15,193 nucleotides of DNA from JANMCE01 sp031410595 (lineage in GTDB: Bacteria; Actinomycetota; Acidimicrobiia; Acidimicrobiales; Ilumatobacteraceae): the NCBI GenBank assembly GCA_031410595.1, contig JANNZM010000134.1, positions 1 through 15,193 of the forward strand. The letters run 5' to 3'. A model generated the notes under the pieces. It ran no database searches, was not told the DNA's origin, and saw only the letters and a list, made by a program, of their open reading frames with translations. Positions 1 to 6,813 of this stretch are shown here, in pieces (the first letter of the stretch is position 1; each line of letters starts with the position of its first letter). The position numbers were made by a program, and so were the translations under genes.

Positions 1-1302
1 GCGCAGTCGGCGTCGAACGTTTTCCGTGATCAGGATCGCCTCGTCAACGAGCACGGCTACGGCGAGAACGAGGCCCGCGATCACCATGCTGTTGATACTG
101 ATGCCCCGGAGTCCGAGCACGAGCACCGCCGCCGCCAGCGACAGAAGAGTAGATACTGCGGTGATCAGGGCCGTGCGCCAATCGAGGGCGAGCAAGGACA
201 GCACGACGACCAGCAGAACCCCGCTGAGTAGCAGCGCCCTGACGACGTTACCGAGCGAGTCACTCACATAATTCGCGGGTCGGAACACCGTGGCATCGAC
301 CGTCACGCCGCTCAATCCTGGACGCATGGCGTCGAGCGCTTCGTCGACACTCTTCGTCACATCAACGACATTGGCTTCGGGAAGCTTCTCCACCACCATC
401 AACAAGCCGTTCCCCTCCGCGAAAACGGCATCGCCTATGAGGGGCTGATGATCGGCAACAAGGTTCGAGACATCGCCAAGCGTTAGAGGCGTCCTGCCAG
501 ATGCGGCACCTCCCTCCCCGGCCGACTCAAGCGTCACCTTGGAGAGGTCTTCGGGGGTCTTGATCGGAGACTCGTGCAGAATTCCGAGCCGTTGCTGCGG
601 ACCGTCGATGAATCCACCGGTGCCCGGCGTATTGGCCTCGAGGCGGCCGAGTGGCGACCACCACAGAGCGTTACCCGTCGTGCTGATGACCTGCTCGAGG
701 GAAACGTTCTCTCTCTGTAGCTTCTTCGGGTCGACCTGCACCTGGATCTGACGCTCTCGTTGGCCCCAGATGGCCACGTCGGCGACTCCGGACACGCCCA
801 TGAGCCGCGGCCGAATGGTCCAGCGAGCGAGAACTCCCAAATCCGTCAGATTCGATGACGTTGATGAGAGGCGAATCATCATCACGCGGCTTTCGGAGGC
901 GAGCGGCTGGAGCATCTGCGGCGGAGCCGAGACGTGTGGCAACGCAGCAGCCTGGGTGAGCCGCTCGTTCACCACCTGCCGAGCCCGAGCCAGATCGGTG
1001 CCTCGCTTGAACACCAGCTCGATGCTGGAGAGGCCAGGTACCGACTGGGAGCGGATCTTGTCGAGGAAGGCGACCCCGTTGAGCAGATCCTGCTCTAGCG
1101 GCACGGTGACGAGTTGCTCTACCTCCGCCGCGGCGAGCCCCAGTGCTTCGGTCTGCACTTCGACGGTCGGCCGGGTGAACTCGGGGAGGACATCGCGCGG
1201 CATGGAACGGAACTGCATCGCTCCGAGCACCAGTAACACGGCACCGGCGATGAGCACCACGCTTCGGTTGCGCAAACTCGTTAGCAAAATTCTGCGCATC
1301 AT
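1..1302 (-). CDS. RND efflux permease, CusA/CzcA type (N-terminal 434 aa, cut by window edge)
   Basis: Inner-membrane subunit of a proton-driven tripartite efflux pump; the 434 codons here are roughly the first 40% of a ~1,040-residue protein. The order is typical of RND pumps: TM1 at residues ~14-32 after a short basic N-terminus, a long periplasmic porter region with the PRDVLPEF and TVPLEQDLLNGV signatures, then TM2 (~355-375), TM3 and TM4. TM4 ends in LVDEAILITENVRR, holding the acidic proton-relay position (D420, followed by E421). Similarity is to the heavy-metal/CusA-like branch, but the substrate cannot be read from this part. The ATG at 1302 is preceded by AAGGGAG at a suitable distance. 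No membrane-fusion partner is visible; it may lie beyond the left edge. The next genes upstream, on the same strand, encode a secreted protein and a lipoprotein, so an envelope export role is plausible. Confidence 0.93.
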   Translation of the reverse strand, partial: MMRRILLTSLRNRSVVLIAGAVLLVLGAMQFRSMPRDVLPEFTRPTVEVQTEALGLAAAEVEQLVTVPLEQDLLNGVAFLDKIRSQSVPGLSSIELVFKRGTDLARARQVVNERLTQAAALPHVSAPPQMLQPLASESRVMMIRLSSTSSNLTDLGVLARWTIRPRLMGVSGVADVAIWGQRERQIQVQVDPKKLQRENVSLEQVISTTGNALWWSPLGRLEANTPGTGGFIDGPQQRLGILHESPIKTPEDLSKVTLESAGEGGAASGRTPLTLGDVSNLVADHQPLIGDAVFAEGNGLLMVVEKLPEANVVDVTKSVDEALDAMRPGLSGVTVDATVFRPANYVSDSLGNVVRALLLSGVLLVVVLSLLALDWRTALITAVSTLLSLAAAVLVLGLRGISINSMVIAGLVLAVAVLVDEAILITENVRRRLR

Positions 1303-1352
1303 GGCATCCGACTCCCTTGGAAAAGAGGTGACTGAGCACACGTCAGGCTAAA

Positions 1353-1382
1353 GACAAGGCGCGCTACTATAGAAGCCTTGTC
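1353..1382 (-). promoter_or_regulatory. Interrupted palindrome over a TATAGT -10 box upstream of the RND gene
   Basis: Perfect 8-bp arms GACAAGGC / GCCTTGTC are separated by 14 bp. On the minus strand the loop contains TATAGT (1366-1371), a 5/6 match to the -10 consensus, about 60 nt upstream of the RND start. No good -35 box lies 16-18 bp upstream. I read it as a repressor or activator operator covering the RND promoter. It could instead be a terminator for the upstream secreted-protein gene, because the distal arm is followed by TTT, but the T tract is short and the loop is large. Confidence 0.4.
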
Positions 1383-1420
1383 TCGGCCGCTATTTATTAC
1401 TCAATGTAGGCGACGGGATT

Positions 1421-2284
1421 CTATGGGCCCAGATCAATCTGAGCTCTTGGAGTATCTCCATAGATGTCCCGCGTTACCCGATAGGCACGGCGATCAAGTC
1501 GCAAAGCTTCCGTGCGAACCCGCTCGAGGCCTTCCTTGCCAAGCTTTCGAACCTGGACAAGCTGAAGGGATTCCTCTTCCGCTCCACCGAGAAAATCGAT
1601 TTTAATGTTGCCGACCCCAGGCGCGTAGTATTTCATCTGAAAACCCTCTGCGAGGAAGGTATTCGTTTCCTTTATCTGCAACACGTGCCGGAAACACCCG
1701 ACCGGAACACAGAGTTTTGGAACGATCCCGACGATCGACGCAAGGTCGCCAAATTCGATCGATGGTACGAGACCCTGGTAGTAGTCCGACGTTCCGGGCC
1801 GTGGTTCGGCCCGCATACCCACTCCCGGAAGGGCGTCCTGCACGCCGCCGATCCAGGCGTCGGGTGCACCTACGAACACGCCGCCTTCGAAAACTTCCGG
1901 GTATTCGCCGGTATTCCAGATGTTTCCGCGGTCATCCTCGGCCATAAACGCGAGTTCCGCCTCGGTAACGACGCCAGCCGTTGCATCCACGTCGTAGATC
2001 ACCCGTGACTTGGCGCCATCCAGTTTCTTGCTCAGATCGGTGACCGTGAATACCACCCGATGGATCGCCGGAGATCCATTCACGTTGACTGTCCCTTCGA
2101 GGGTCAGCTCCGTCCCAGGGGATAACGGAAGATAGCCATTGTCTATCGCAAGAGAATGAGTGAACGTCGCGGCGTGGAAGTCCGTGTGCGTGACATCATT
2201 TGATGACGCAAAGCTTGCCTGAGACAAAAGTAGCAGAGCTGAAACACATGAGGCAAAGGTAGCGCCCAACTTGGTCCGGAGCAT
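1421..2284 (-). CDS. Secreted protein of unknown function (signal peptide, 287 aa)
   Basis: The N-terminus MLRTKLG followed by a hydrophobic stretch rich in Ala/Leu/Ser and an ASFAS-like cleavage site is a Sec signal peptide, so the mature protein is exported. The mature part begins with a DNGYLPLSPGTELTLEG segment, continues with beta-rich sequence, has a pair of cysteines (KLCVPVGC) around residue 200, and later a KYYAPGVGNI motif. These features recall a widespread actinobacterial family of uncharacterised secreted proteins; I know of no established function. The start at 2284 is chosen over an in-frame ATG 36 nt upstream because AGGGAGA sits 6-7 nt before it and the signal peptide then starts correctly. 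It has its own strong promoter. It lies between the RND gene and a lipoprotein gene on the same strand. Confidence 0.82.
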   Translation of the reverse strand: MLRTKLGATFASCVSALLLLSQASFASSNDVTHTDFHAATFTHSLAIDNGYLPLSPGTELTLEGTVNVNGSPAIHRVVFTVTDLSKKLDGAKSRVIYDVDATAGVVTEAELAFMAEDDRGNIWNTGEYPEVFEGGVFVGAPDAWIGGVQDALPGVGMRAEPRPGTSDYYQGLVPSIEFGDLASIVGIVPKLCVPVGCFRHVLQIKETNTFLAEGFQMKYYAPGVGNIKIDFLGGAEEESLQLVQVRKLGKEGLERVRTEALRLDRRAYRVTRDIYGDTPRAQIDLGP

Positions 2285-2332
2285 CCGATTCTCCCTGACG
2301 GGGGATGAGGGCAAGTGCAACCGTCTTTGCTG

Positions 2333-2360
2333 ATTATAAGTCTGAACTTTAGCTTGGCAA
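2333..2360 (-). promoter_or_regulatory. Sigma-70-type promoter of the secreted-protein gene
   Basis: On the minus strand, TTGCCA (2355-2360) is followed by a 16-bp spacer and a perfect TATAAT (2333-2338). The predicted transcript begins near 2326, giving a leader of about 40 nt before the ATG at 2284. The surrounding DNA is clearly AT-richer than the rest of the window. This promoter separates the gene from the lipoprotein gene upstream. Confidence 0.8.
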
Positions 2361-2429
2361 TACCTTTTCTAAGAATTTGCTGAGAAGAATACCACAGCAC
2401 GTAATAAGGGTGTCGCAAGAAGTGATCAG

Positions 2430-2441
2430 TACCCGTCGGTA
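2430..2441. promoter_or_regulatory. Short dyad TACC-N4-GGTA, possible TetR-type operator
   Basis: TACCCGTCGGTA is a dyad with 4-bp arms, in the gap between the lipoprotein stop and the promoter of the secreted-protein gene. TACC/GGTA arms are common in actinobacterial TetR-type operators. It lies ~70 bp upstream of the -35 box, and no TetR gene is in the window, so the role is a guess. Confidence 0.25.
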
Positions 2442-2474
2442 TAGTTCGTTTGACCTATATCTGCCAGGGCGCCA

Positions 2475-3356
2475 TCAGGCATACAGACCTTCCATACTGT
2501 CGACCGCTTCAAGAAGTTCGGAAGCCGCTGCCTTCAAGGCAGCTTGATCTCGGTTAGCGAGGGAACGTTCCAGTGCGGCGAGGAGGGTATCGGCTTTCTG
2601 AGCCGCAGCGGCCCCGTCGTGAGCGATCACATTGGCCTTGACCGCCGCCCATTGATCCCGAGCGGCCGTCAACTGAGCGGCCGCAGCGGTGTCGTCATTC
2701 CTGTCGCCATCGAGCCGAATCTGCCGACCAATGACATCTAGCCGCCCGATCTGTATCGGGCGCGGAAGATCGTAGTGACCGAACAGCTCTACTACGGGAC
2801 CCGAAACGTCATTGGCAGCTTGCGAGGTGGCCTGCGCGTCCTCTCGGCCAGCGGCGCTCTGGAGCGTATCCATCGCAGTGTCAATACGTAGCGACTGAGA
2901 GGTATCAACCTTCTCGGCTTCGGTGTGGAATCCAGTCCACGTCGTCCTCATCGTGTCGACTTCACGCGCAATGGCGCCCCAACTGTCCTCTGCCACGAGG
3001 TCGATGACATCCTCCGCTCCAGTCTCCAATGACTGGAGTTGATCAGGGATCGGCCCGAGGGAGCCTGCCCCAGCCTGGGCCTGCGGCCCTGCCGAGCCGG
3101 CCGACACAGTCAGCGCGGTGGTCGGAATGGGGATGCTCGTTGCGACCGATGGCGAACCGGTGGACCCGGAACTGGTTGCGTGAAGAACGCTAGGAGACGC
3201 CGCCACCCTCGATGACAAAGACGATGGTGCGGTCGTAACTGACTGCTGGACGGCCCTGCCACCACTGCTGGTGCAACCCGGTAGAACCAGAGCGATCGCT
3301 ACGAGTCCAGAGGTAGCCGCGAGTATTCTGCACTGCCTGTGCAAGGGATGCGACAT
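2475..3356 (-). CDS. Putative lipoprotein with duplicated helical domain (293 aa)
   Basis: The N-terminus has a basic start, a hydrophobic core and a lipobox LPGC, with Cys28 as the predicted lipidated residue. The protein should therefore be anchored to the outer face of the membrane. Residues ~30-100 form a Ser/Thr/Ala/Pro/Gly-rich linker. The rest is predicted helical and appears to hold two related units: one from about WGAIAREV to LFGHYD, the other from about DQWAAVKA to MEGLYA. Aligned parts share DT..L....A..(E/R)DA..A..A and a final (G)xY. I recognise no named family. The start is supported by GAGGAG at 3363-3368, six nt before ATG. Its position behind an RND pump cluster suggests an envelope or metal-related accessory role, which is inference only. 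Confidence 0.8.
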   Translation of the reverse strand: MSHPLHRQCRILAATSGLVAIALVLPGCTSSGGRAVQQSVTTAPSSLSSRVAASPSVLHATSSGSTGSPSVATSIPIPTTALTVSAGSAGPQAQAGAGSLGPIPDQLQSLETGAEDVIDLVAEDSWGAIAREVDTMRTTWTGFHTEAEKVDTSQSLRIDTAMDTLQSAAGREDAQATSQAANDVSGPVVELFGHYDLPRPIQIGRLDVIGRQIRLDGDRNDDTAAAAQLTAARDQWAAVKANVIAHDGAAAAQKADTLLAALERSLANRDQAALKAAASELLEAVDSMEGLYA

Positions 3357-4029
3357 GAGAACTCCTCACTGTCGATATGTCCGACCAGTCTGTTCCTTTG
3401 CGCCGACCGTACGCAAGGGGTCCTCGACGAGCACGGACGCTGACGCTGACGCTCGCAACCATCTGGCTGCTCACTATCATGATGGCGCTCGGCAACCACC
3501 AGCTGGGCGGAGAACAGGCTGTCGATATCTTCGGTCGGTCGCCACGGGTGGTCGTACTCCACGTCGAAGCTTGCGACCATAAGGCCGCCGTTGAGCACCC
3601 AGTCAGTCGACCGTTCCGTCATTCACGCCACCAACTCTCACATCTCGGGTTGACCAGCCCACCGTCGCTGAATCGGCACGAATCGCCGCCGACTGTCCCC
3701 GCCGAGACTGTGTGTGGCCGCAATTGCTCGACGAGGTCCGGCTTCCCTTTGCGTTCCGCGTGGGAGTTACCGGCTTCGTTCTTGAACAACGATCGAACTC
3801 CGCGAACGAGGCTGACGGTCGTTCAATTCGGAACTGGTATCGACCGACGCCGGAGCGCATTCCTACGTTCCGACACGTTGGTAAGACGGAACCGCTGACC
3901 TGGCCGGCTGACGCCGTCTCAGGCATATGGTCTGATGCGATTCTCGGGCGCGGTGACGGCATGCTCGAACGTCTCGTGTCCCGAGTATTGCGGTAATTGG
4001 CGGTATTTCCCGGTCAGTCCCGGCAAATG
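3357..4029. other. Stretch without a supportable gene
   Basis: Several overlapping open frames exist on both strands, but none has a convincing ribosome site, a recognisable domain and sustained coding bias together. The best is a plus-strand frame from 3377 with one hydrophobic segment (ATIWLLTIMMAL) that soon degrades into His/Arg/Ser-rich sequence. A short tandem GACGCT-like run sits near 3438-3455. The region lies directly outside the tRNA scar and may be decayed sequence. Confidence 0.5.
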
Positions 4030-4073
4030 AAAAAGGCTCCGACCGAGAGTGTTCCCTGGTCAGAGACTTTTTT
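4030..4073 (-). terminator. Rho-independent terminator of the tRNA-Arg locus
   Basis: Two arms of about 13 bp (4030-4044 and 4058-4073) pair with one mismatch and one G-U. They are flanked by A5 on one side and T6 on the other, so the hairpin could work in both directions. It starts a few bases after the encoded CCA of the tRNA fragment, as expected for the native terminator of that tRNA. That suggests the DNA to its left is the original chromosomal flank. Confidence 0.7.
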
Positions 4074-4075
4074 CG

Positions 4076-4121
4076 TGGCGCTCTCGGCAGGATTCGAACC
4101 TGCGCTCATGGCCTCGGAGGC
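4076..4121 (-). other. Attachment-site scar: 3' fragment of tRNA-Arg(CCG)
   Basis: Read on the minus strand, the fragment holds part of an anticodon arm with loop CTCCGAG (anticodon CCG, Arg) and 3' stem strand GCCAT. It continues with a 4-nt variable loop, a perfect T arm (GCAGG, TTCGAAT, CCTGC), the acceptor 3' strand CGAGAGC, discriminator G and an encoded CCA. The 5' half is missing: only the two loop-proximal bases (GC) of the expected ATGGC strand remain, then the sequence diverges. No D arm or 5' acceptor strand (GCTCTCG) follows. Tyrosine integrases often recombine in tRNA anticodon loops and leave exactly such a 3' duplicate at one end. The integrase gene starts about 105 bp away. 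An intact copy is not in this window. Confidence 0.75.
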
Positions 4122-4182
4122 TTTAGCTCTATTAGTGGATTTCACCTAGTCAGTAGCTATTTTCGGAACGCGCTAGTAATTT

Positions 4183-4201
4183 GTTCCCGTACCGTTCCCG
4201 T
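4183..4201. repeat. Two direct GTTCCCGT repeats, 11-bp period
   Basis: GTTCCCGT occurs at 4183-4190 and 4194-4201, one helical turn apart, between the tRNA scar and the integrase start. Such repeats can be arm-type integrase or excisionase binding sites, but only two copies are seen and the role is inferred. Confidence 0.35.
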
Positions 4202-4226
4202 GAAATCAGATCGGTGGAAGCAGACC

Positions 4227-5528
4227 ATGAAGCCATTCTCCAATGTACGCGTGTGGGACATCCAAGACCGCCGATCCAACCCGCGCTTCAAGCGGCCATG
4301 GCTCGTGCGATGGACAGTGGAAGGTCGAGAGTTCAGTCGTAGTCATCGCACACGATCCCAGGCAGATCGTCGGCGCAGCGCGCTGCTGGCCGCGGTGTCG
4401 AACGGCGAGCGGTTCAGCATGGAGACAGGCGAGCCGGTCAGCTGGAACCCGGCTGATGACGACCCGAAGGTTCACACATGGGTGCGCCGTTGGCTCGCCG
4501 AGCAGTGGCCCGAATGGCAACCGCGCACGCGAGCCTCGGCGGTCGAGGCGATCGCTCGTTTCGTGCACCTTGCGGTGAAGGCCGACGCGTCACGACCGCC
4601 CGGGAGTTTGCGGAAGTACTTGATCGCGACGTTGCCTCCTTCCGGGGCAGCTGGGATCGGTGGTGACGACGAGGCCTGGCTCAACGAGAACGTTGCGATG
4701 TTGAGCGACCTTGATCGTCAGTCGCTCGCGCTTGTCGATAGCCAGCTTGGTCTTGGCGACGACGGCCGAGCACTGGCACCGTCGACGGCCGGTCGCTACC
4801 GCAAGATCGCTCGCGCCTGCGTGCGCCGTGCTGTTGATCTCGAACTGCTGGCGTCGGACCCTTGGCCGTTGGCATCGCGTGGTCGAAGCCGACGACGCGC
4901 TGTTCGCGTGAAGCGCTCGGTTGATGTTCGCTCGTTACCTGACCCGGCGACGATGGCTCGTGCGATCGATGCGATCGTGAGTCATCAGCCGAGCAGCCAC
5001 AAGTATCGAGTGATGACTGCTATCGCCTACTACGGCGGGTTACGACCATCGGAAGTTGTGATGTTGCGCAAGCGCTCGTTCGTGTTGCCGGTGACTGGAT
5101 GGGGGAGGATCGATGTCACCGAGGCGGACATCGATCACGACGAACCCGGCGAACCCAAGACCGGCCCGCGGACGGTGCCCGTTCCGCCGGTGTTGGTCTC
5201 GATCGTTAGCTCGTGGATCGCCGAGGCTGAATTCGCCGACGGCGATCTGATCTTTCGAACCCGCAATGACAATCGCCCGACGGCATCCAACTGGCGGCGC
5301 GCGTGGCACCGTGCGCTCGCATCGATTGGGGCACCGCCGCTGCGCATCTACGACTGCCGTCATGCGGCCGCGACGACCTGGTTGCAAGCCGGCGTACCGC
5401 TCGGCGTGGTCGCCCGCCGCCTCGGCCACAGCGTCTCGACGCTGGTGTCCACCTACGTCGGCGCGATTGCTGGAGACGATCAAATCGCCAACGACCGCAT
5501 CGATGCGGTGCTCGCGGCTCGAAGTTGA
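4227..5528 (+). CDS. Tyrosine recombinase / phage-type integrase (433 aa)
   Basis: Catalyses site-specific integration and excision of a mobile element. The N-terminal ~65 residues resemble the arm-binding domain common in actinobacterial integrases (VRW..EGREF and GE..SMETGEPVSW). A SAM-like core-binding domain follows, and the catalytic domain lies from about residue 240. Catalytic residues are visible: R273 (GGLRPSEV), a beta-hairpin lysine in PKTGPRTVPVP, R378-H379 (YDCRH, with Tyr375 at the usual first His), H401 (LGH) and nucleophile Y410 (STYVG). Nothing essential seems missing. I prefer ATG 4227, preceded by GGTGGAAG, over an in-frame GTG at 4200 that has no ribosome site. It is read away from the adjacent tRNA-Arg scar, its likely attachment site. 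Its stop overlaps the downstream remnant by one base. Confidence 0.93.
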   Translation: MKPFSNVRVWDIQDRRSNPRFKRPWLVRWTVEGREFSRSHRTRSQADRRRSALLAAVSNGERFSMETGEPVSWNPADDDPKVHTWVRRWLAEQWPEWQPRTRASAVEAIARFVHLAVKADASRPPGSLRKYLIATLPPSGAAGIGGDDEAWLNENVAMLSDLDRQSLALVDSQLGLGDDGRALAPSTAGRYRKIARACVRRAVDLELLASDPWPLASRGRSRRRAVRVKRSVDVRSLPDPATMARAIDAIVSHQPSSHKYRVMTAIAYYGGLRPSEVVMLRKRSFVLPVTGWGRIDVTEADIDHDEPGEPKTGPRTVPVPPVLVSIVSSWIAEAEFADGDLIFRTRNDNRPTASNWRRAWHRALASIGAPPLRIYDCRHAAATTWLQAGVPLGVVARRLGHSVSTLVSTYVGAIAGDDQIANDRIDAVLAARS

Positions 5529-5797
5529 TGGTGGATCTGGGGCCGCAACGCAGCAATGAACACGTGGCGCGATCCGCGGACGAGGCGGTGGTGGCCTTCG
5601 TCGTTGCCGCTGACGGCGCCGCCCCGCCTGCCGTCGGCGACCTCGACCGGACATGCCTCGACCACATCGCCCGGTTCAAGCGCCCCAAGGAATACCGATT
5701 TGTCGACGCCCTCCCGACCAACAACTACGGCAAGGTCGTCAAACGCGAACTACGAGACCGGCTGCGAAACGAAGCGCAGGACCAGGAGCAGGGCTGA
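5528..5797 (+). pseudogene. C-terminal remnant of an acyl-CoA synthetase (AMP-binding family)
   Basis: The last ~75 residues match the C-terminal domain of class I adenylate-forming ligases: AVVAFVVAADG, then a DHIARFKRPKEYRFVDALP segment, then NNYGKVVKREL with the conserved catalytic Lys region. A full enzyme of this type has about 500-550 residues, so over 80% is missing, including the AMP-binding core. The frame opens with an ATG sharing one base with the integrase stop (TGATG), but residues 1-16 look unlike the family. The start is therefore likely an accident of the junction. It could be translated by coupling but should have no ligase activity. Most likely a chromosomal gene was cut by an insertion or deletion whose other side is the integrase. 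Confidence 0.8.
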
Positions 5798-5874
5798 GCG
5801 ACTGCGTAGGTTTGTGGATATCAAACGTTAATCATTTGGCCAGAAGTCGATAAGACGTTCGTGGGTATGGTGCG

Positions 5875-5898
5875 GGCGGCTACCGGGGGGTAGCCGCC
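5875..5898. other. Perfect 10-bp stem-loop
   Basis: GGCGGCTACC and GGTAGCCGCC pair perfectly around a GGGG loop. No T tract follows, so a standard intrinsic terminator is doubtful. It lies in the 227-bp gap between the acyl-CoA synthetase remnant and the membrane protein gene, about 125 bp before the latter. It could be a transcription attenuator, a T-less terminator or an operator. I see no convincing promoter boxes in the rest of this gap. Confidence 0.45.
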
Positions 5899-6024
5899 GC
5901 GTGCGCCACGTCGGTGCACCTGTGACCGGGGGTCAACCATGCTTCGTCATCGCCCTGTCCGTCGAATATCGGCGAACCGAGTCTCACCGAGCCGAGCTAC
6001 GGCCGCGAATCTGAGGGGTCGGTC

Positions 6025-6690
6025 ATGATCGCCAAGATGCGAGGGGTACTGCCGCTTGCGATCTCGATCGCCGTTCTCGCCTATCTGTATGTCGAGTTCA
6101 CACTCAACTTCACCTTCCACTGGGTGACCAACGGCGACTTGGGCAACGGTCTCGCCCTGCCATCGAACTTCCACCTGGTGGTCCCGGCCGGATTCGTGAC
6201 CTGGGGTATTTTCTTCATGCTCGGAGCTGACAACAAGGCCGCGGCCAAGACGGTAATCGCTGCGATCGTTGGCAGCCTCGGTGCGTTGGCAACGATGTTC
6301 CTCGGGCCGAAAATCGCCGACCTTCCCGACTTCTTCGGCATCGCCATCGCCGTCGCCGTCGTGGCGCTGATTCTGGTTCTCGCCGTACCGCTGAGCGAAA
6401 AGTACAACGTCGCCGCCACGTTTCCGCCGTTCGCCTCGGTGATCTTTTGGTGGATCGCCACCGGGCTCGATGGCTGGGCTCCCGGCGGAGGCGGCGTGGG
6501 CAATAGCGTGGCGGCGCTCGGAAAGCCGGCGACCGCCGGTGCCGGCGCATTCGGCGGCGTGCTCTCGACGCCGTACGTCATGGTCTTCGTCAACATCCTG
6601 GTCACCCTGATCATCGGCGTGATCTTCGGAGTGGCGTCGGCTCGACTGAGCGGATTGCTCTCGCCCCGCAAGGCCCCGGCTGACAAGTAG
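6025..6690 (+). CDS. DUF1097-like integral membrane protein (221 aa)
   Basis: About six hydrophobic segments are visible, near residues 8-25, 49-66, 73-95, 104-123, 133-150 and 185-208. A Gly-rich loop (GGGGVGNSV) sits between the last two. The pattern, with VVPAGFVTWGIFFML followed by repeated Gly/Ala-rich helices, suggests the DUF1097 family, whose transport or other function is not established. ATG 6025 is preceded by AGGGG at 5-6 nt. It is the first gene of a plus-strand run with the DUF302-like and esterase genes (gaps of about 120 and 55 bp), so co-transcription is likely. A run of eight G at 6708-6715 follows the stop. The family call is tentative; the membrane topology is not in doubt. 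Confidence 0.75.
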   Translation: MIAKMRGVLPLAISIAVLAYLYVEFTLNFTFHWVTNGDLGNGLALPSNFHLVVPAGFVTWGIFFMLGADNKAAAKTVIAAIVGSLGALATMFLGPKIADLPDFFGIAIAVAVVALILVLAVPLSEKYNVAATFPPFASVIFWWIATGLDGWAPGGGGVGNSVAALGKPATAGAGAFGGVLSTPYVMVFVNILVTLIIGVIFGVASARLSGLLSPRKAPADK

Positions 6691-6776
6691 AAACCAGTAG
6701 TAATATTGGGGGGGGTGAGGCGGGACACCGCCCCGTCTGCGGTACCCACACTTCATTCGCAAAGGAAGGCGACGGC

Positions 6777-6809
6777 ATGGACATCACAACAAAGGTCAAC
6801 GGGGCATGA
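6777..6809 (+). CDS. Ten-codon leader ORF before the DUF302-like gene
   Basis: ATG at 6777 follows a strong ribosome site AAAGGAAGG (6761-6769) with ideal spacing, and the frame reads MDITTKVNGA then stop. The strong site belongs to this small ORF and not to the main gene at 6814. It ends 4 nt before the next start, so ribosomes could re-initiate there. The peptide resembles how many DUF302 proteins begin, suggesting it may be the remaining 5' end of an older DUF302 gene and not an evolved leader. Confidence 0.45.
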   Translation: MDITTKVNGA

Positions 6810-6813
6810 GCGC

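Noticed and set aside
671..1339. Minus-strand open frame of 222 codons
   Set aside because: It lies over the RND permease coding sequence in another frame; the permease frame gives clear family motifs, this one gives Arg/Ala-rich sequence.
3299..3622. Minus-strand frame overlapping the lipoprotein start
   Set aside because: Conflicts with a well-supported lipoprotein start and shows no family features.
3377..3898. Plus-strand open frame with one hydrophobic segment (possible small membrane protein)
   Set aside because: No ribosome site and no recognisable domain; after the hydrophobic part the sequence is non-protein-like.
4076..4160. Intact tRNA gene
   Set aside because: No 5' acceptor strand, D arm or complete anticodon stem can be formed upstream of the 3' half, so it is only a fragment.
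4200..4226. GTG at 4200 as integrase start
   Set aside because: No ribosome site; it lies inside the direct repeats, whereas ATG 4227 has GGTGGAAG upstream and fits the usual N-terminus.
5040..5654. Long minus-strand open frame
   Set aside because: Mirror of the integrase gene; low-complexity Arg-rich translation.
5947..6762. 271-codon minus-strand open frame
   Set aside because: Antisense to the DUF1097-like gene; His/Asp/Arg-rich translation without motifs, while the sense frame encodes clear membrane helices.
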